Position numbers and translations under genes: made by a program
Notes under the pieces: generated by a model
The model's database searches: none
Seen by the model: only the letters and a program-made list of their open reading frames with translations
What the model was told of the DNA's origin: nothing
Assembly (NCBI GenBank): GCA_947062675.1
Contig: CAMSQM010000024.1
Span: 1 to 43,994, forward strand
Direction of reading: 5' to 3'
DNA from: an uncultured Roseburia sp.
GTDB taxonomy: Bacteria > Bacillota > Clostridia > Lachnospirales > Lachnospiraceae
Length of the DNA stretch: 43,994 bases
Shown here: in pieces, positions 8,675 to 16,886 of the stretch
Layout of the letters: the number at the start of each line of letters is the position of its first letter
How positions within the stretch are numbered: position 1 is the first letter of the stretch

Positions 8675-8703
8675 ATTATACCGCAGCGGGGTAAAACCGG
8701 CAA
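8675..8703 (-). promoter_or_regulatory. Sigma-A promoter for the S66 peptidase gene
   Basis: TTGCCG and TATAAT are separated by 17 bp on the minus strand. Just downstream the leader contains a TGCGGC/GCCGCA hairpin with a four-base GGGA loop (8651-8666), near the expected 5' end of the mRNA. Confidence 0.75.
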
Positions 8704-8782
8704 GCCCGCCCTGTTTCCGGGACTTTCCGCCTTTCAGAATCGCGCGGAACAGATGCTCAGTGGATAATCGCCGGATGAATGA

Positions 8783-8811
8783 TTGACGAACAGGCCAAAC
8801 GGTGGTAATCT
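8783..8811 (+). promoter_or_regulatory. Predicted promoter for the small membrane protein gene
   Basis: TTGACG and TAATCT are 17 bp apart, with a TGG extension before the -10 box, about 45 bp before the start at 8857. Confidence 0.5.
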
Positions 8812-8856
8812 ATTCCCAGCCAGGAAAAGAAAAACGCCCGGTATGGAGGATTATTT

Positions 8857-9255
8857 ATGAAAGAATTTTTGTACTGGATTGTCGGGAAAATCGCCAGAAT
8901 ACATGAGTACATACTGCACCTGAACGATGCCTGGGAATATCACTTCACTGACAAGGAACTGCACTTCCTGGTGGTGGGAGTCATGGGAATGGGCTTTATC
9001 TTTGTCATCTATCCCGTATTCAGGTGGCTGGCAAAACACGATCATGTAATGGTCATCGCCTGGATTTATGTGTTCACACTGATCATCGTTATCACTTTTG
9101 CCATCGAAATCGGACAGAAAGTGACAAATACCGGCAATATGGACTTCGCCGATATCGTCATGGGGGTACTCGGCTTTATCGTGATGTTTCTGGTATTTGC
9201 CATCTTCCGGGAGGGATATAAGCTGGTGCGCGGACTGATGCAGAAGGAAGACTGA
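8857..9255 (+). CDS. Small integral membrane protein, function unknown
   Basis: A 132-residue protein with about three transmembrane helices: LHFLVVGVMGMGFIFVIYPV, VMVIAWIYVFTLIIVITFAI and ADIVMGVLGFIVMFLVFAIF. It has an amphipathic N-terminus and a short charged C-terminus, and no motif I recognise. TGGAGG precedes the ATG by seven bases and a promoter lies upstream, so the gene is probably real. It is followed on the same strand, after 83 bp, by the CxxCxxCC protein and could be co-transcribed with it. Confidence 0.8.
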   Translation: MKEFLYWIVGKIARIHEYILHLNDAWEYHFTDKELHFLVVGVMGMGFIFVIYPVFRWLAKHDHVMVIAWIYVFTLIIVITFAIEIGQKVTNTGNMDFADIVMGVLGFIVMFLVFAIFREGYKLVRGLMQKED

Positions 9256-9338
9256 TCTGCCAACAGACATCAGCCCCTATACCGCGAAACATTACAGGCT
9301 TGCCGGCAGCCGGACGCTGCCCTCAGGGAGGAATACAA

Positions 9339-10007
9339 ATGTTACAGGATCTCGATGAAATTTCAGACGGTAAAATCTATGGGCCGAATGACATGGTGCG
9401 CGTCGCCTGCCACGACTGCGCGGGCTGCTCCTCCTGCTGCCGCGGGATGGGGGATTCCATTCTTCTGGACCCTTATGATGTATGGCGGCTGACCACCGGA
9501 ACCGGTCAGAGTTTTGAGCAGCTGCTGGGGCATACCATAGAAGCCGGCGTAACAAAAGGCCTGATTCTGCCGCACCTTAAGATGACAGGTTCCCGCGAAT
9601 GCTGTGCTTATCTGGATGAAAACGGCAGATGCAGCATCCACGCCCTCCGCCCGGGGCTCTGCCGTATCTTTCCCCTTGGAAGAATCTATGAGCCGCACAG
9701 CATCCGCTATTTTCTCCAGAAAGACGCCTGCCGCATCACAGACCGCACAAAAATAAAACTGATAAAATGGCTGGATACTCCGGAGTGGAAAAAGAATGAA
9801 CAGTTTCTTCTCACCTGGCACGCCTTCCGCCAGTCTGTGGAGCAGTATCTGACGCAGGTGCTTCAGACGGAAGATGCCTCCGCTGCCAGAACAGTAAATT
9901 TGTTTGTGCTAAACCTTTTCTTTATGCAGCCGTATGAATCGGACGACTTTTACACACAGTTTGCGCGTCGGATGAGCACGGCGGCAGACACGATAAAGCA
10001 ACGCTGA
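9339..10007 (+). CDS. YkgJ-type CxxCxxCC cysteine cluster protein
   Basis: A 222-residue soluble protein of the YkgJ family, thought to bind zinc or an iron-sulfur cluster. The signature cysteines are seen in CHDCAGCSSCCRGM near residue 25 and CCAYLDENGRCSIHALRP with RPGLCRIFPLGR near residues 90-115. The family is widespread in anaerobes, with no settled biochemical role. An upstream extension to 9300 is open, but the ATG at 9339 has GGGAGG seven bases ahead. Seven or more conserved Cys in the first half and a helical C-terminal half without motifs are all that can be said. Confidence 0.88.
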   Translation: MLQDLDEISDGKIYGPNDMVRVACHDCAGCSSCCRGMGDSILLDPYDVWRLTTGTGQSFEQLLGHTIEAGVTKGLILPHLKMTGSRECCAYLDENGRCSIHALRPGLCRIFPLGRIYEPHSIRYFLQKDACRITDRTKIKLIKWLDTPEWKKNEQFLLTWHAFRQSVEQYLTQVLQTEDASAARTVNLFVLNLFFMQPYESDDFYTQFARRMSTAADTIKQR

Positions 10008-10054
10008 CAATACACTGGGCGGGAATGCCGGAAAATGATACCATAAGGATTTCA

Positions 10055-10131
10055 GTGTGAAAAATAATTTTCACACCCTGGATTTGTGTCTGTGCGCACC
10101 TGACACAAACCCGTCATGCACAAAAATGTGC
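10055..10131 (+). promoter_or_regulatory. Cluster of three inverted repeats upstream of GH43 gene
   Basis: Three perfect inverted repeats stand in series: GTGTGAAAA/TTTTCACAC (10055-10063, 10068-10076); TTTGTGTC/GACACAAA (10083-10090, 10102-10109) enclosing the palindrome GTGCGCAC; and GCACA/TGTGC (10118-10122, 10127-10131). They share a GTGT/ACAC core and end about 20 bp before the GH43 start. They could be operators for a sugar-responsive regulator, or hairpins, the first possibly ending the upstream transcript. Confidence 0.55.
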
Positions 10132-10151
10132 GCGGAAACGAGGACTGTTTT

Positions 10152-11597
10152 ATGAAACATTCTGTTTTAAATCCCTATCTGCCTCTGTATGAATACATTC
10201 CGGACGGGGAACCCCGTATTTTCGGAAACCGCCTGTATGTATACGGGTCACATGATTTCGCCGGAGGAGAAAAAGGATTCTGCCCCGGCGACTATATGGT
10301 ATGGAGCGCCCCGCTGGACGACCTTGGCGACTGGCAGTGCGGCGGCGTCATATTTCCCCGCAGCAGTTGTCCGGACGACCTCTCTGCCGGAGGTGCCATG
10401 GCTGCGCCCGATGTCGTACAGGGCGTGGACGGACGCTATTATCTGTATTACAATGTCACCTCCTCTAATCCCTGTCATATTGCAGTCAGTGACACGCCGG
10501 AGGGCCCGTTCCTTCCATACGGCGATGTGTGCAGCCCGGATGGCGCTCCATATGACGCGGTTAAAATGTTTGATCCGGGCGTACTGGTTGACGATGATAA
10601 CCGCGTATACCTTTTTATCGGTTTTTGTATGCCCGGTCCCCCGCCCGCATGGCTCAGTTCTTCCGGCATAAAAACGGCTCTGCCGGAATACAGCCTGGGA
10701 TTTGAACTTGCTGCCGACATGAAAACAATCATAAACGGTCCTGTCCATATTATTCCCGGCGGCAATGTTACCGCCGGCACAGGCTTTGAGGGGCATGGAT
10801 TTTATGAGGCGCCAAGTCCCCGAAAGATCAACGGAAAATACGTACTTGCCTATTCGAGTGAACTCAGTCATGAAATGGCATATGCCATCGCTGATGAACC
10901 TCTGGGCCCCTATACGTATGCCGGTGCTCTCGTATCCTGCGCCAACCTTGGTCTGAACGGAAATACCACACCGGTTATGCCATACGGCAATGTCCACGGT
11001 GGAATGGTACAGCTGCACGGAGACTGGTATATCTTCTACCACAGACACACCTCCGGCCAGGAGGCAAGCCGCCAGGGCTGCGCCCAGAAGCTCCCGATCC
11101 GCGACGATGGCTGGTTTGCACAGGCTGAAATCACAAGCTGCGGACTCAATGACGGCCCGCTTCCTGCTTCCGGAAGCCTGAACGCCTGCTACTGCTGTCA
11201 CCTGACCTCACCGCAGATAGCACCGGAACGTCTGACCACCCGCACCTGCCGCCGCGCAACAGAACCACATATTTATGAAGAACCTGCCGGCACAGATGAA
11301 ACACAATTTCTGCATTATATCGCCAATATCGGTTCCGGCACCGTGGTGGGATACAGGTATTTCCGGTTTGACAGAACAACTTCTATCTCCCTGCGTCTGA
11401 GAGGATCCGGAAACGTAACGGTTTCCATCTGTCTGGACAGGCCTGATGCCGGAAAAATCGCAGAGGGCAGCATCAGCCTGCACAATACCTGGGAAACACT
11501 CACCCTGGCCCCGGAAGCAATATCCGGTGTGCACGCATTATATTTCTGCTTCGGGTCTGCCGAAGCTGTTCAGTTTGAAAGTTTCTCTTTTTCCTGA
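10152..11597 (+). CDS. Glycoside hydrolase family 43 protein with C-terminal CBM-like domain
   Basis: A 481-residue cytoplasmic glycosidase. The N-terminal five-bladed propeller of GH43 spans about residues 1-330. Candidate catalytic acids are the Asp in YIPDGEPRIFGNRLYVYGSHD, described here in parts (PDGEP, YGSHD), the Asp in MFDPGVLVDDDNRVYLF and the Glu in GFYEAPSPRKINGKYV. The last 120 residues, including SISLRLRGSGNVTVSI and HALYFCFGSAE, look like a jelly-roll CBM6-type module. GH43 enzymes hydrolyse arabino- or xylo-linked oligosaccharides; no signal peptide means imported oligosaccharides are the likely substrate. GAGG precedes the ATG at 10152; an ATG at 10116 has no such site. No transporter is adjacent. 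It ends with a terminator at 11621. Confidence 0.9.
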   Translation: MKHSVLNPYLPLYEYIPDGEPRIFGNRLYVYGSHDFAGGEKGFCPGDYMVWSAPLDDLGDWQCGGVIFPRSSCPDDLSAGGAMAAPDVVQGVDGRYYLYYNVTSSNPCHIAVSDTPEGPFLPYGDVCSPDGAPYDAVKMFDPGVLVDDDNRVYLFIGFCMPGPPPAWLSSSGIKTALPEYSLGFELAADMKTIINGPVHIIPGGNVTAGTGFEGHGFYEAPSPRKINGKYVLAYSSELSHEMAYAIADEPLGPYTYAGALVSCANLGLNGNTTPVMPYGNVHGGMVQLHGDWYIFYHRHTSGQEASRQGCAQKLPIRDDGWFAQAEITSCGLNDGPLPASGSLNACYCCHLTSPQIAPERLTTRTCRRATEPHIYEEPAGTDETQFLHYIANIGSGTVVGYRYFRFDRTTSISLRLRGSGNVTVSICLDRPDAGKIAEGSISLHNTWETLTLAPEAISGVHALYFCFGSAEAVQFESFSFS

Positions 11598-11620
11598 TAT
11601 AGTTTCTTCATCGCAAAAAG

Positions 11621-11669
11621 AGCCGGATAAACAATGGGCTGAAAAGTCTGTGGCTTTATCCGGCTTTCC
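11621..11669 (+). terminator. Terminator after GH43 gene
   Basis: An 11-bp perfect inverted repeat, AGCCGGATAAA (11621-11631) and TTTATCCGGCT (11655-11665), followed by a short pyrimidine run. Confidence 0.7.
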
Positions 11670-11780
11670 ATTTCCACTCAGGAATTTCCTTCCGTTCAGA
11701 AATATTATTCAATGTATAAACAGATCAGAAAACGCCCATATTATGAGAAAACATGAAATGACTGGAAAGGGAGATCAGAT

Positions 11781-13184
11781 ATGGATTCGATCTGGACGAA
11801 GAGCGCGGATATGCCGGAATTCCCCATACTTGAAACAGAGCTGCACACTCATGTGCTGATCATCGGCGGGGGACTCACCGGCATCCTCTGCGCTTATTTT
11901 CTGCAGCAGGCAGGTGTTGATTACTGTCTGCTGGAAAAGAACCGGATCTGCAGCGGAATTACCTGCGGCACAACCGCAAAAATCACAGCCCAGCACGGCC
12001 TGATTTACGGAAAACTATTACAGGAAAAGGGTGCGGAAACGGCGGAACAGTATCTGCGCGCCAATTTACTTGCCGTCGAAGAGTATCGCAGACTCGGCAG
12101 TAAGATCGCCTGCGAAATGGAAGAGAAAAATGCCTGCGTCTATTCTGTCTCAGACCGGTCTGAGCTGGAATGGGAACTCACGGCGCTGGACCGTCTCGGT
12201 TTCCCCGCAAAATTCGTTGACTGCCCGACACTTCCGTTCCGGACGGAAGGCGCCGTCTGTTTTCCGCATCAGCTGCAGTTTCACCCTCTCCGCTTTGCGG
12301 GCGGTCTGGCTGCGTCACTGAACATATACGAAAATTCCGGCGTCCGCAGAATGACGGAACACCTGGCCATCACAGAAAAGGGCTCTGTTACGGCGGATAA
12401 GATCATTGTCGCAACGCATTTTCCGTTTATCAATACACGCGGCGTTTACTTTATGAAATTATATCAGGAGAGAGCCTGTGTGACGGCATGGAGACAGGCG
12501 CCGGATGTAGACGGTATGTATATAGACGCGGCGCCGGACGGCCTGTCCCTCCGCAATTATAAAAACTTTCTTCTGATAGGCGGCGGCAGCCATCGCACCG
12601 GAAAAACCGTGCGGCGCACTTCACCCCGCCGTTCCTCCGGCGTGCCGGAAGAATACAGCCGTGAAAGCGCATTTGCCAGAGAATTCTTCCGGAGCCGCAC
12701 AGCGGACTGGGGTCTGCGAAAACTGAAGACAGAAGCGGCACGCTGCTTTCCCACCGCGGAATTTGCGGGCGCATGGGCTGCACAGGACTGTATGTCTCTC
12801 GACGGCATTCCATATATCGGGCCGTATTCGCCCTCCACACCGGAACTTTTTGTCGCAGCCGGATATAACAAATGGGGAATGACCGGCTCCATGGTTTCCG
12901 CCATGCTTTTATCCGATCTCGTGCAGGAAAAAGAAAACATGTTCTCAGAACTGTTCTCGCCAAAACGCCGGATCCTGACGCCACAGCTCGCCGTCAATCT
13001 TCTGGAAGCCATAAAAGGAATTGCAAAACCCACCCTGCGGGGACGCTGCAGTCATATGGGCTGCGTACTGAAATGGAATCCGGAGGAAAAGACCTGGGAA
13101 TGCCCCTGCCATGGTTCACGTTTTGGCCCAAACGGAGCTGTCCTTGACAACCCCGCCGGAAAACCTCTGCGAAAGATTCCATAA
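11781..13184 (+). CDS. FAD-dependent oxidoreductase with C-terminal Rieske domain
   Basis: A 467-residue flavoprotein of the D-amino-acid-oxidase-like (DAO) fold. The FAD-binding glycine motif IIGGGLTG lies at residues 27-34 and a second FAD contact region around FVAAGYNKWGMTGSM. The last 48 residues form a Rieske [2Fe-2S] site with C423, H425, C441 and H444. This is the YhfW-type architecture, where the flavin probably exchanges electrons with the Rieske cluster; the substrate is unknown. The Rieske domain is short and the protein stops right after the second loop, so the C-terminus is trimmed compared with the roughly 500-residue relatives I know. AAGGGAG precedes the ATG by eight bases. 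It stands alone between a terminator and a convergent gene. Confidence 0.9.
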   Translation: MDSIWTKSADMPEFPILETELHTHVLIIGGGLTGILCAYFLQQAGVDYCLLEKNRICSGITCGTTAKITAQHGLIYGKLLQEKGAETAEQYLRANLLAVEEYRRLGSKIACEMEEKNACVYSVSDRSELEWELTALDRLGFPAKFVDCPTLPFRTEGAVCFPHQLQFHPLRFAGGLAASLNIYENSGVRRMTEHLAITEKGSVTADKIIVATHFPFINTRGVYFMKLYQERACVTAWRQAPDVDGMYIDAAPDGLSLRNYKNFLLIGGGSHRTGKTVRRTSPRRSSGVPEEYSRESAFAREFFRSRTADWGLRKLKTEAARCFPTAEFAGAWAAQDCMSLDGIPYIGPYSPSTPELFVAAGYNKWGMTGSMVSAMLLSDLVQEKENMFSELFSPKRRILTPQLAVNLLEAIKGIAKPTLRGRCSHMGCVLKWNPEEKTWECPCHGSRFGPNGAVLDNPAGKPLRKIP

Positions 13185-13227
13185 GGCCCCTTCTTCTCCG
13201 GACCGGCCTCATGTACAGCCCTGCGCG

Positions 13228-14646
13228 TCAGAGCACTCTGCGCACAGTGCTGATCGTCCGGTAGGTCGCACTTCCGTAGCAGATCCCCGTGGACGGAGTG
13301 GACGCATGAATTATCCTGCCTCCGCCGACATAGATCGCCACATGTCCCGGATAGCAGATCAGATCCCCCGCCTGCGCATTCGCGTAGCTGACTGCCTGTC
13401 CGCTCTGCTGCAGCGCATAGGAACTGCGCGGCAGAGAGATTCCGAAATGCTGGTACACCAGCGCGACAAAACCGGAGCAGTCCGTCCCTTCCGTCAGACT
13501 GTTGCCGCCGTAGACATATGGATTACCCAGAAAGTTTGCGGCATACGACACCACTTCCCCTCCGCTCACACCGGTCCGGAAAGGCGGATTCAGATTGCCG
13601 TCCGTAAGCCCCGTCGAGCTGCCCCCGCCGCCCGCAGAAGAGCTCCCGCCGGCAGAGGTACTTCCCGATGTACCACCGCCGCTGCCGGTACCGCCGGAAG
13701 CCGTATTCCCACCGCTGCCCCCGGTACCGCCGGAAGCCGCATTCCCACCGCTGCCGGTACCTGTGCCTGCAGTGCTTCCCCCTTTTCCGGAACTGCCGGA
13801 CGTCCCGTTTTTATCCGCTGCCGCAGCCTGCTGTTTTTTCTTTTTCTTCTCCTCTTCCTCCCTGGCCTTTCTCGCCGCCTCTTCGCGGCGGATACGCTCC
13901 TCCTCCGCCGCAATCACCTGATTCTGCTGGCGTATGGTCGAGGCGTACTGGCCCGCCAGCGACCGCGCGCTCGAAAGCTCACGGTCAAAATCCGCGATCC
14001 GGGCGCTCTTGTCTGCGATAATCTGATTCAGGGACGTCTCCTGCTCCTCGTAGCTTAAATGCAGCTCCTCCATCTGCGCCATCTCATTCTGAAGCTGTAC
14101 GGTGAGATCCGCCACCTGCTGAACGGTATTCTGATAAGCTGTCAGCAGCTCCCTGTCATAATCGTACACTTCGGACACATACTCGACACGGTTTAAAAGC
14201 TCGGTAATGTCTTTCGACTCAATCAGGGCAGTTATAAAATTCTGGTTTCCGTTCTCATACATATACTGAATCCGCAGCTTCATGGCTTCGTACTGCGACC
14301 GTTCCTCCTGCTTCGCAGCCTCAAGCGAGGCCTCCGCCTGATCAATCTCAGCGTCCTTATTTTCCATATCAGCCTGAAGAAGCTCCATATCTGTAAGAAG
14401 CGTCATCAGCTGATTATCATACGCCTGCATCTCTGCCTTAAGACCGTTCTGCTCCTTCTCAATCCCTTCGATCTGCTGGTTCACCTCATTCAGATTCTTC
14501 TCCGCCTCATTTTTCTTATTCTGCGCATCCTCAAGCGTCTTCGCCCCAGCGGAACAATAGCCGCCAATTCCAATCATACCCGCCATAAGAATCACGGCCA
14601 TCCGCTTTTTTCCTCTCAGCCTGCTCATCCCTTTTTCCTGTCTCAT
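13228..14646 (-). CDS. NlpC/P60 peptidoglycan hydrolase with coiled coil
   Basis: A secreted 472-residue wall hydrolase. Residues 1-35 are a signal peptide (basic start, hydrophobic MAVILMAGMIGIGGY, cleavage near AGA). Residues 38-260 are a long heptad coiled coil of the PcsB/CwlO type, rich in E, Q and K. A low-complexity Gly/Ser/Thr linker covers about 260-345. The catalytic NlpC/P60 domain at about 355-472 has Cys in TDCSGFVALVY, His in GHVAIYVGGG and a third polar residue in IIHAST. Family enzymes cut D-Glu-diaminopimelate bonds, and the coiled coil often docks to FtsEX, which is not in this window. AAAGGAG lies eight bases before the ATG. Confidence 0.95.
   Translation of the reverse strand: MRQEKGMSRLRGKKRMAVILMAGMIGIGGYCSAGAKTLEDAQNKKNEAEKNLNEVNQQIEGIEKEQNGLKAEMQAYDNQLMTLLTDMELLQADMENKDAEIDQAEASLEAAKQEERSQYEAMKLRIQYMYENGNQNFITALIESKDITELLNRVEYVSEVYDYDRELLTAYQNTVQQVADLTVQLQNEMAQMEELHLSYEEQETSLNQIIADKSARIADFDRELSSARSLAGQYASTIRQQNQVIAAEEERIRREEAARKAREEEEKKKKKQQAAAADKNGTSGSSGKGGSTAGTGTGSGGNAASGGTGGSGGNTASGGTGSGGGTSGSTSAGGSSSAGGGGSSTGLTDGNLNPPFRTGVSGGEVVSYAANFLGNPYVYGGNSLTEGTDCSGFVALVYQHFGISLPRSSYALQQSGQAVSYANAQAGDLICYPGHVAIYVGGGRIIHASTPSTGICYGSATYRTISTVRRVL
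13681..13749. repeat. Tandem repeat coding for Gly-rich linker
   Basis: Two imperfect head-to-tail units of 33 and 36 bp (13681-13713 and 13714-13749), with the start of a third, encode the GGTGSGGNTAS-type linker of the NlpC/P60 protein. The length difference is in-frame, as expected for a slippage-prone minisatellite. Confidence 0.75.
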
Positions 14647-14728
14647 CGGGAAACTCCTTTTTCAGATCTGATGTAAATTATCACGTTTCTCAAGGTATCC
14701 TTCCTGTGTCTGCATACCATCTGCCTGC

Positions 14729-14759
14729 AAAAAAACAGGTACGGCTGCTGCACCGTACC
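14729..14759 (-). terminator. Terminator downstream of sipL
   Basis: On the minus strand GGTACGG and CCGTACC pair around an eight-base loop and are followed by TG and a run of seven T. It ends the sipL transcript about 80 bp after its stop. Confidence 0.85.
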
Positions 14760-14838
14760 CATTTTAACACATTCTCTCTTTATTTTGTGATTCTTTCCAC
14801 AATTTCACAAATACTTAATATTTTGTTCTGTCGTACTT

Positions 14839-16398
14839 TTATCCTACCTGTTTGACAATCAGTATTTTATCCCCCTGCGCCAGCGTCTGGCGTTCCAGCT
14901 GATTTGTCGCCATAATACTCTGGATCGTCGTATGATTCTCTTTTGCGATCGTCCACAGATCATCCCCTGCCCGCGCGATATAGCCCACAAGCCCCGGGCG
15001 GTTTTTCAGTTCCTCCATATCCAGCGGCTCCTCGGAAATTTCCTCGATATTGGAGAACGGTCTCTCCTCAAATGCCAGCAGATCCAGATGAATCACCGCC
15101 TTGATCTCAATATGCTCCTGATCAAGCATAACGGCGGAGAGCTGTTCCAGGCCACAGTCGAGTTCAACCCTGGTGCCCGCGGAAATATCAGGTACCTCGA
15201 TCAACTGTGAAAACGGATAGATCTCGCGAATGGTGCCAACCGGCATATTGTCGTCCGTGGTGATATAGAGAAGCTCTACCGTCACCGTTCCTTCCGCCTG
15301 CACGCCGTTAGAGGTCATTTCCTTCTTTTCCAGGCAGACATTTCCCTCGCATGCGCAGATCTGCAGGATCTTTTCCTGACTTTCCGGCAGCTCCATCTGT
15401 TCGCTCAGTCTGCACTTTGCATAATTCTTTACCAGCAGACGGTCCAGCCTTCTGTCCCTGCGGACCGGAATCACATTTTTCCCGAGCGAGTAGATGTCCC
15501 GGAGCAGCTCCAGCGTCTCCTCGCACCAGACACGTATATCCATATCCAGCGCAATTTCCAGCACAAGTATGCGCTCCTCACCGTCATAATCGGGCTTCAC
15601 TTCAAGTTCCATCGAGACGGGTACCGCGCGTATGCGGTATATGCACTCGTTTCCATCCTCCTCACAGTCGGTCCCGCAGGACAGCGGCACGGTGGTTTCG
15701 TACCACTGAAGCCTCTCTCCCTCTTCCTCCTCACTGTAGAGGACAGACACCAGAAGCTCTCCCGTGACGCCGGCTTTCCCTTCCTTGAGAAAACTTTCCA
15801 CATTGCGGAATTCAATACTTTTCCAGAGAATCTCCCGCACGTTCGGCTTACTGGACGGAAGGACGATCTCGCTTTTCTGCCGGCAGATATCTTTCGCCGC
15901 GACAAGCAGCCGCAGGACATCCTGCCGGCCGATATTCTGCTCATATTCCGCGGCGTCATCCGCCTGCGTCGTCAGTTCTTCATCGACCTCTGCCTCTGCA
16001 ACCGCCTTTAATACAACCACCGCGCGCACGCTCAGCTTCCTGGAATTGATCACGCCGATAGTGATATCCTCAATGTCCCCCGACGCCCTCACCGGCTCAT
16101 ACTCGGAGAGACCATCCATGTTGAGTTTTTCCTGAAACGGAATCTCGCCCCGCAGCGAACTGATCTTGCCGTTTTCCCGGTCGCTGCGGTAAAGCACACG
16201 GAACACCAGGCTTCCTTTCACCCACACCGCCCCGCTTCCCGCTTTCACCTCATCAAAACGCAGCTCCCCTTTTTCCTTCAGCACCTTGACAATATCGGGC
16301 CGGTAATCCGGCACATTGTAATCATCATCCAGGGTAATCTGGCTGACCGCCGCGCCTGTTTCCTGTTTTCTATGTATTTTTATTTTTTTCAGTTCCAA
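14839..16398 (-). CDS. sipL: SipL-like spore coat morphogenesis protein (SPOCS domains plus LysM)
   Basis: A 519-residue protein with repeated SPOCS/DUF3794 domains and a C-terminal LysM domain (YIARAGDDLWTIAKENH, then ILIVKQ, about residues 470-519). This is the layout and length of SipL, which binds SpoIVA and anchors the coat on the clostridial forespore. The first SPOCS copy begins directly with SQITLDDDYNVPDYRPDI. I place the start at a TTG (16398-16396), giving MELKKIKI as in family N-termini, with GGGGGA five bases upstream. An in-frame ATG at 16431 would add 11 residues but lies in the loop of a strong hairpin and has no ribosome site. The hairpin 3' arm contains the TTG's Shine-Dalgarno. 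veg lies just upstream, as I recall for Clostridioides. Confidence 0.88.
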   Translation of the reverse strand: MELKKIKIHRKQETGAAVSQITLDDDYNVPDYRPDIVKVLKEKGELRFDEVKAGSGAVWVKGSLVFRVLYRSDRENGKISSLRGEIPFQEKLNMDGLSEYEPVRASGDIEDITIGVINSRKLSVRAVVVLKAVAEAEVDEELTTQADDAAEYEQNIGRQDVLRLLVAAKDICRQKSEIVLPSSKPNVREILWKSIEFRNVESFLKEGKAGVTGELLVSVLYSEEEEGERLQWYETTVPLSCGTDCEEDGNECIYRIRAVPVSMELEVKPDYDGEERILVLEIALDMDIRVWCEETLELLRDIYSLGKNVIPVRRDRRLDRLLVKNYAKCRLSEQMELPESQEKILQICACEGNVCLEKKEMTSNGVQAEGTVTVELLYITTDDNMPVGTIREIYPFSQLIEVPDISAGTRVELDCGLEQLSAVMLDQEHIEIKAVIHLDLLAFEERPFSNIEEISEEPLDMEELKNRPGLVGYIARAGDDLWTIAKENHTTIQSIMATNQLERQTLAQGDKILIVKQVG

Positions 16399-16450
16399 AA
16401 AAATCCCCCGTGTTCGAATCTTTGGAAACATTTTATTCGGACACGGGGGG
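16397..16450 (-). terminator. Terminator-like hairpin overlapping the sipL ribosome binding site
   Basis: Arms 16435-16449 and 16405-16419 make a 15-bp stem with one mismatch on the minus strand, followed by A and seven T (16403-16397). It looks like the intrinsic terminator of veg. The GGGGG of the 3' arm is also the only Shine-Dalgarno for sipL, and the last two T are part of the TTG start. It may act as terminator, attenuator or translational block. A TATAAA at 16452-16457 (minus strand) sits immediately upstream. Confidence 0.8.
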
Positions 16451-16511
16451 TTTTATACCTGCAGTTCCCGCAAAGACGCGGAAACCGGTAAATTTTTCTC
16501 TGACAGTATTT

Positions 16512-16754
16512 TTAACAGAGCTTCATACGGATATCCCTGGTGATGATATCCGAGTAGCTGAACGATAGTAACTGGGGCGGATTCTCTTCGCGCCTGTCAT
16601 CCACCAGAATGGTAAATACGCTTGGATAGGCATTCTGGATGACACCTTCCTGGACGTCAAACTTGTTGCGCCCGCGGTCGAGCTGTATCAAGACTTTTCT
16701 GCCGCACTGCTGATGCACAGATGCGCGGACTTTGCTGATATCTGTCTGCTGCAT
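16512..16754 (-). CDS. veg: Veg family protein
   Basis: An 80-residue protein matching the Veg family: NAYPSVFTILVDD followed by QLLSFSYSDIITRDI, the same order as in Bacillus Veg (TYPSVFVI, then VSYSYADILT). The function is poorly defined; in Bacillus it is strongly transcribed and linked to biofilm and sporulation control. The reading frame opens five codons earlier, but GGGAGGT sits six bases before the ATG at 16754, which gives the family length. It has a near-perfect sigma-A promoter and ends in the hairpin overlapping sipL. Confidence 0.93.
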   Translation of the reverse strand: MQQTDISKVRASVHQQCGRKVLIQLDRGRNKFDVQEGVIQNAYPSVFTILVDDRREENPPQLLSFSYSDIITRDIRMKLC

Positions 16755-16812
16755 AGATCTACCTCCCAATCCGGCTTCATATTGTATAAGTCACCGGATT
16801 TTATTACGCTTC

Positions 16813-16841
16813 AGTATATCACTGCGTTAAATTTTTGTCAA
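16813..16841 (-). promoter_or_regulatory. Strong sigma-A promoter of veg
   Basis: TTGACA and TATACT with a 17-bp spacer on the minus strand, 59 bp before the veg ATG. Confidence 0.9.
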
Positions 16842-16886
16842 ATAGAAATATCTTCCACAGTCCATGCAGCATTTCTGATTTACAGT

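Noticed and set aside
13111-14058. Long plus-strand frames opposite the NlpC/P60 gene
   Set aside because: They come from the antisense of the Gly-rich linker and coiled coil; low complexity and no ribosome site.
16399-16431. ATG at 16431 as the sipL start
   Set aside because: It lies in the hairpin loop, lacks a ribosome site, and adds 11 residues (MFPKIRTRGIF) that family members lack.
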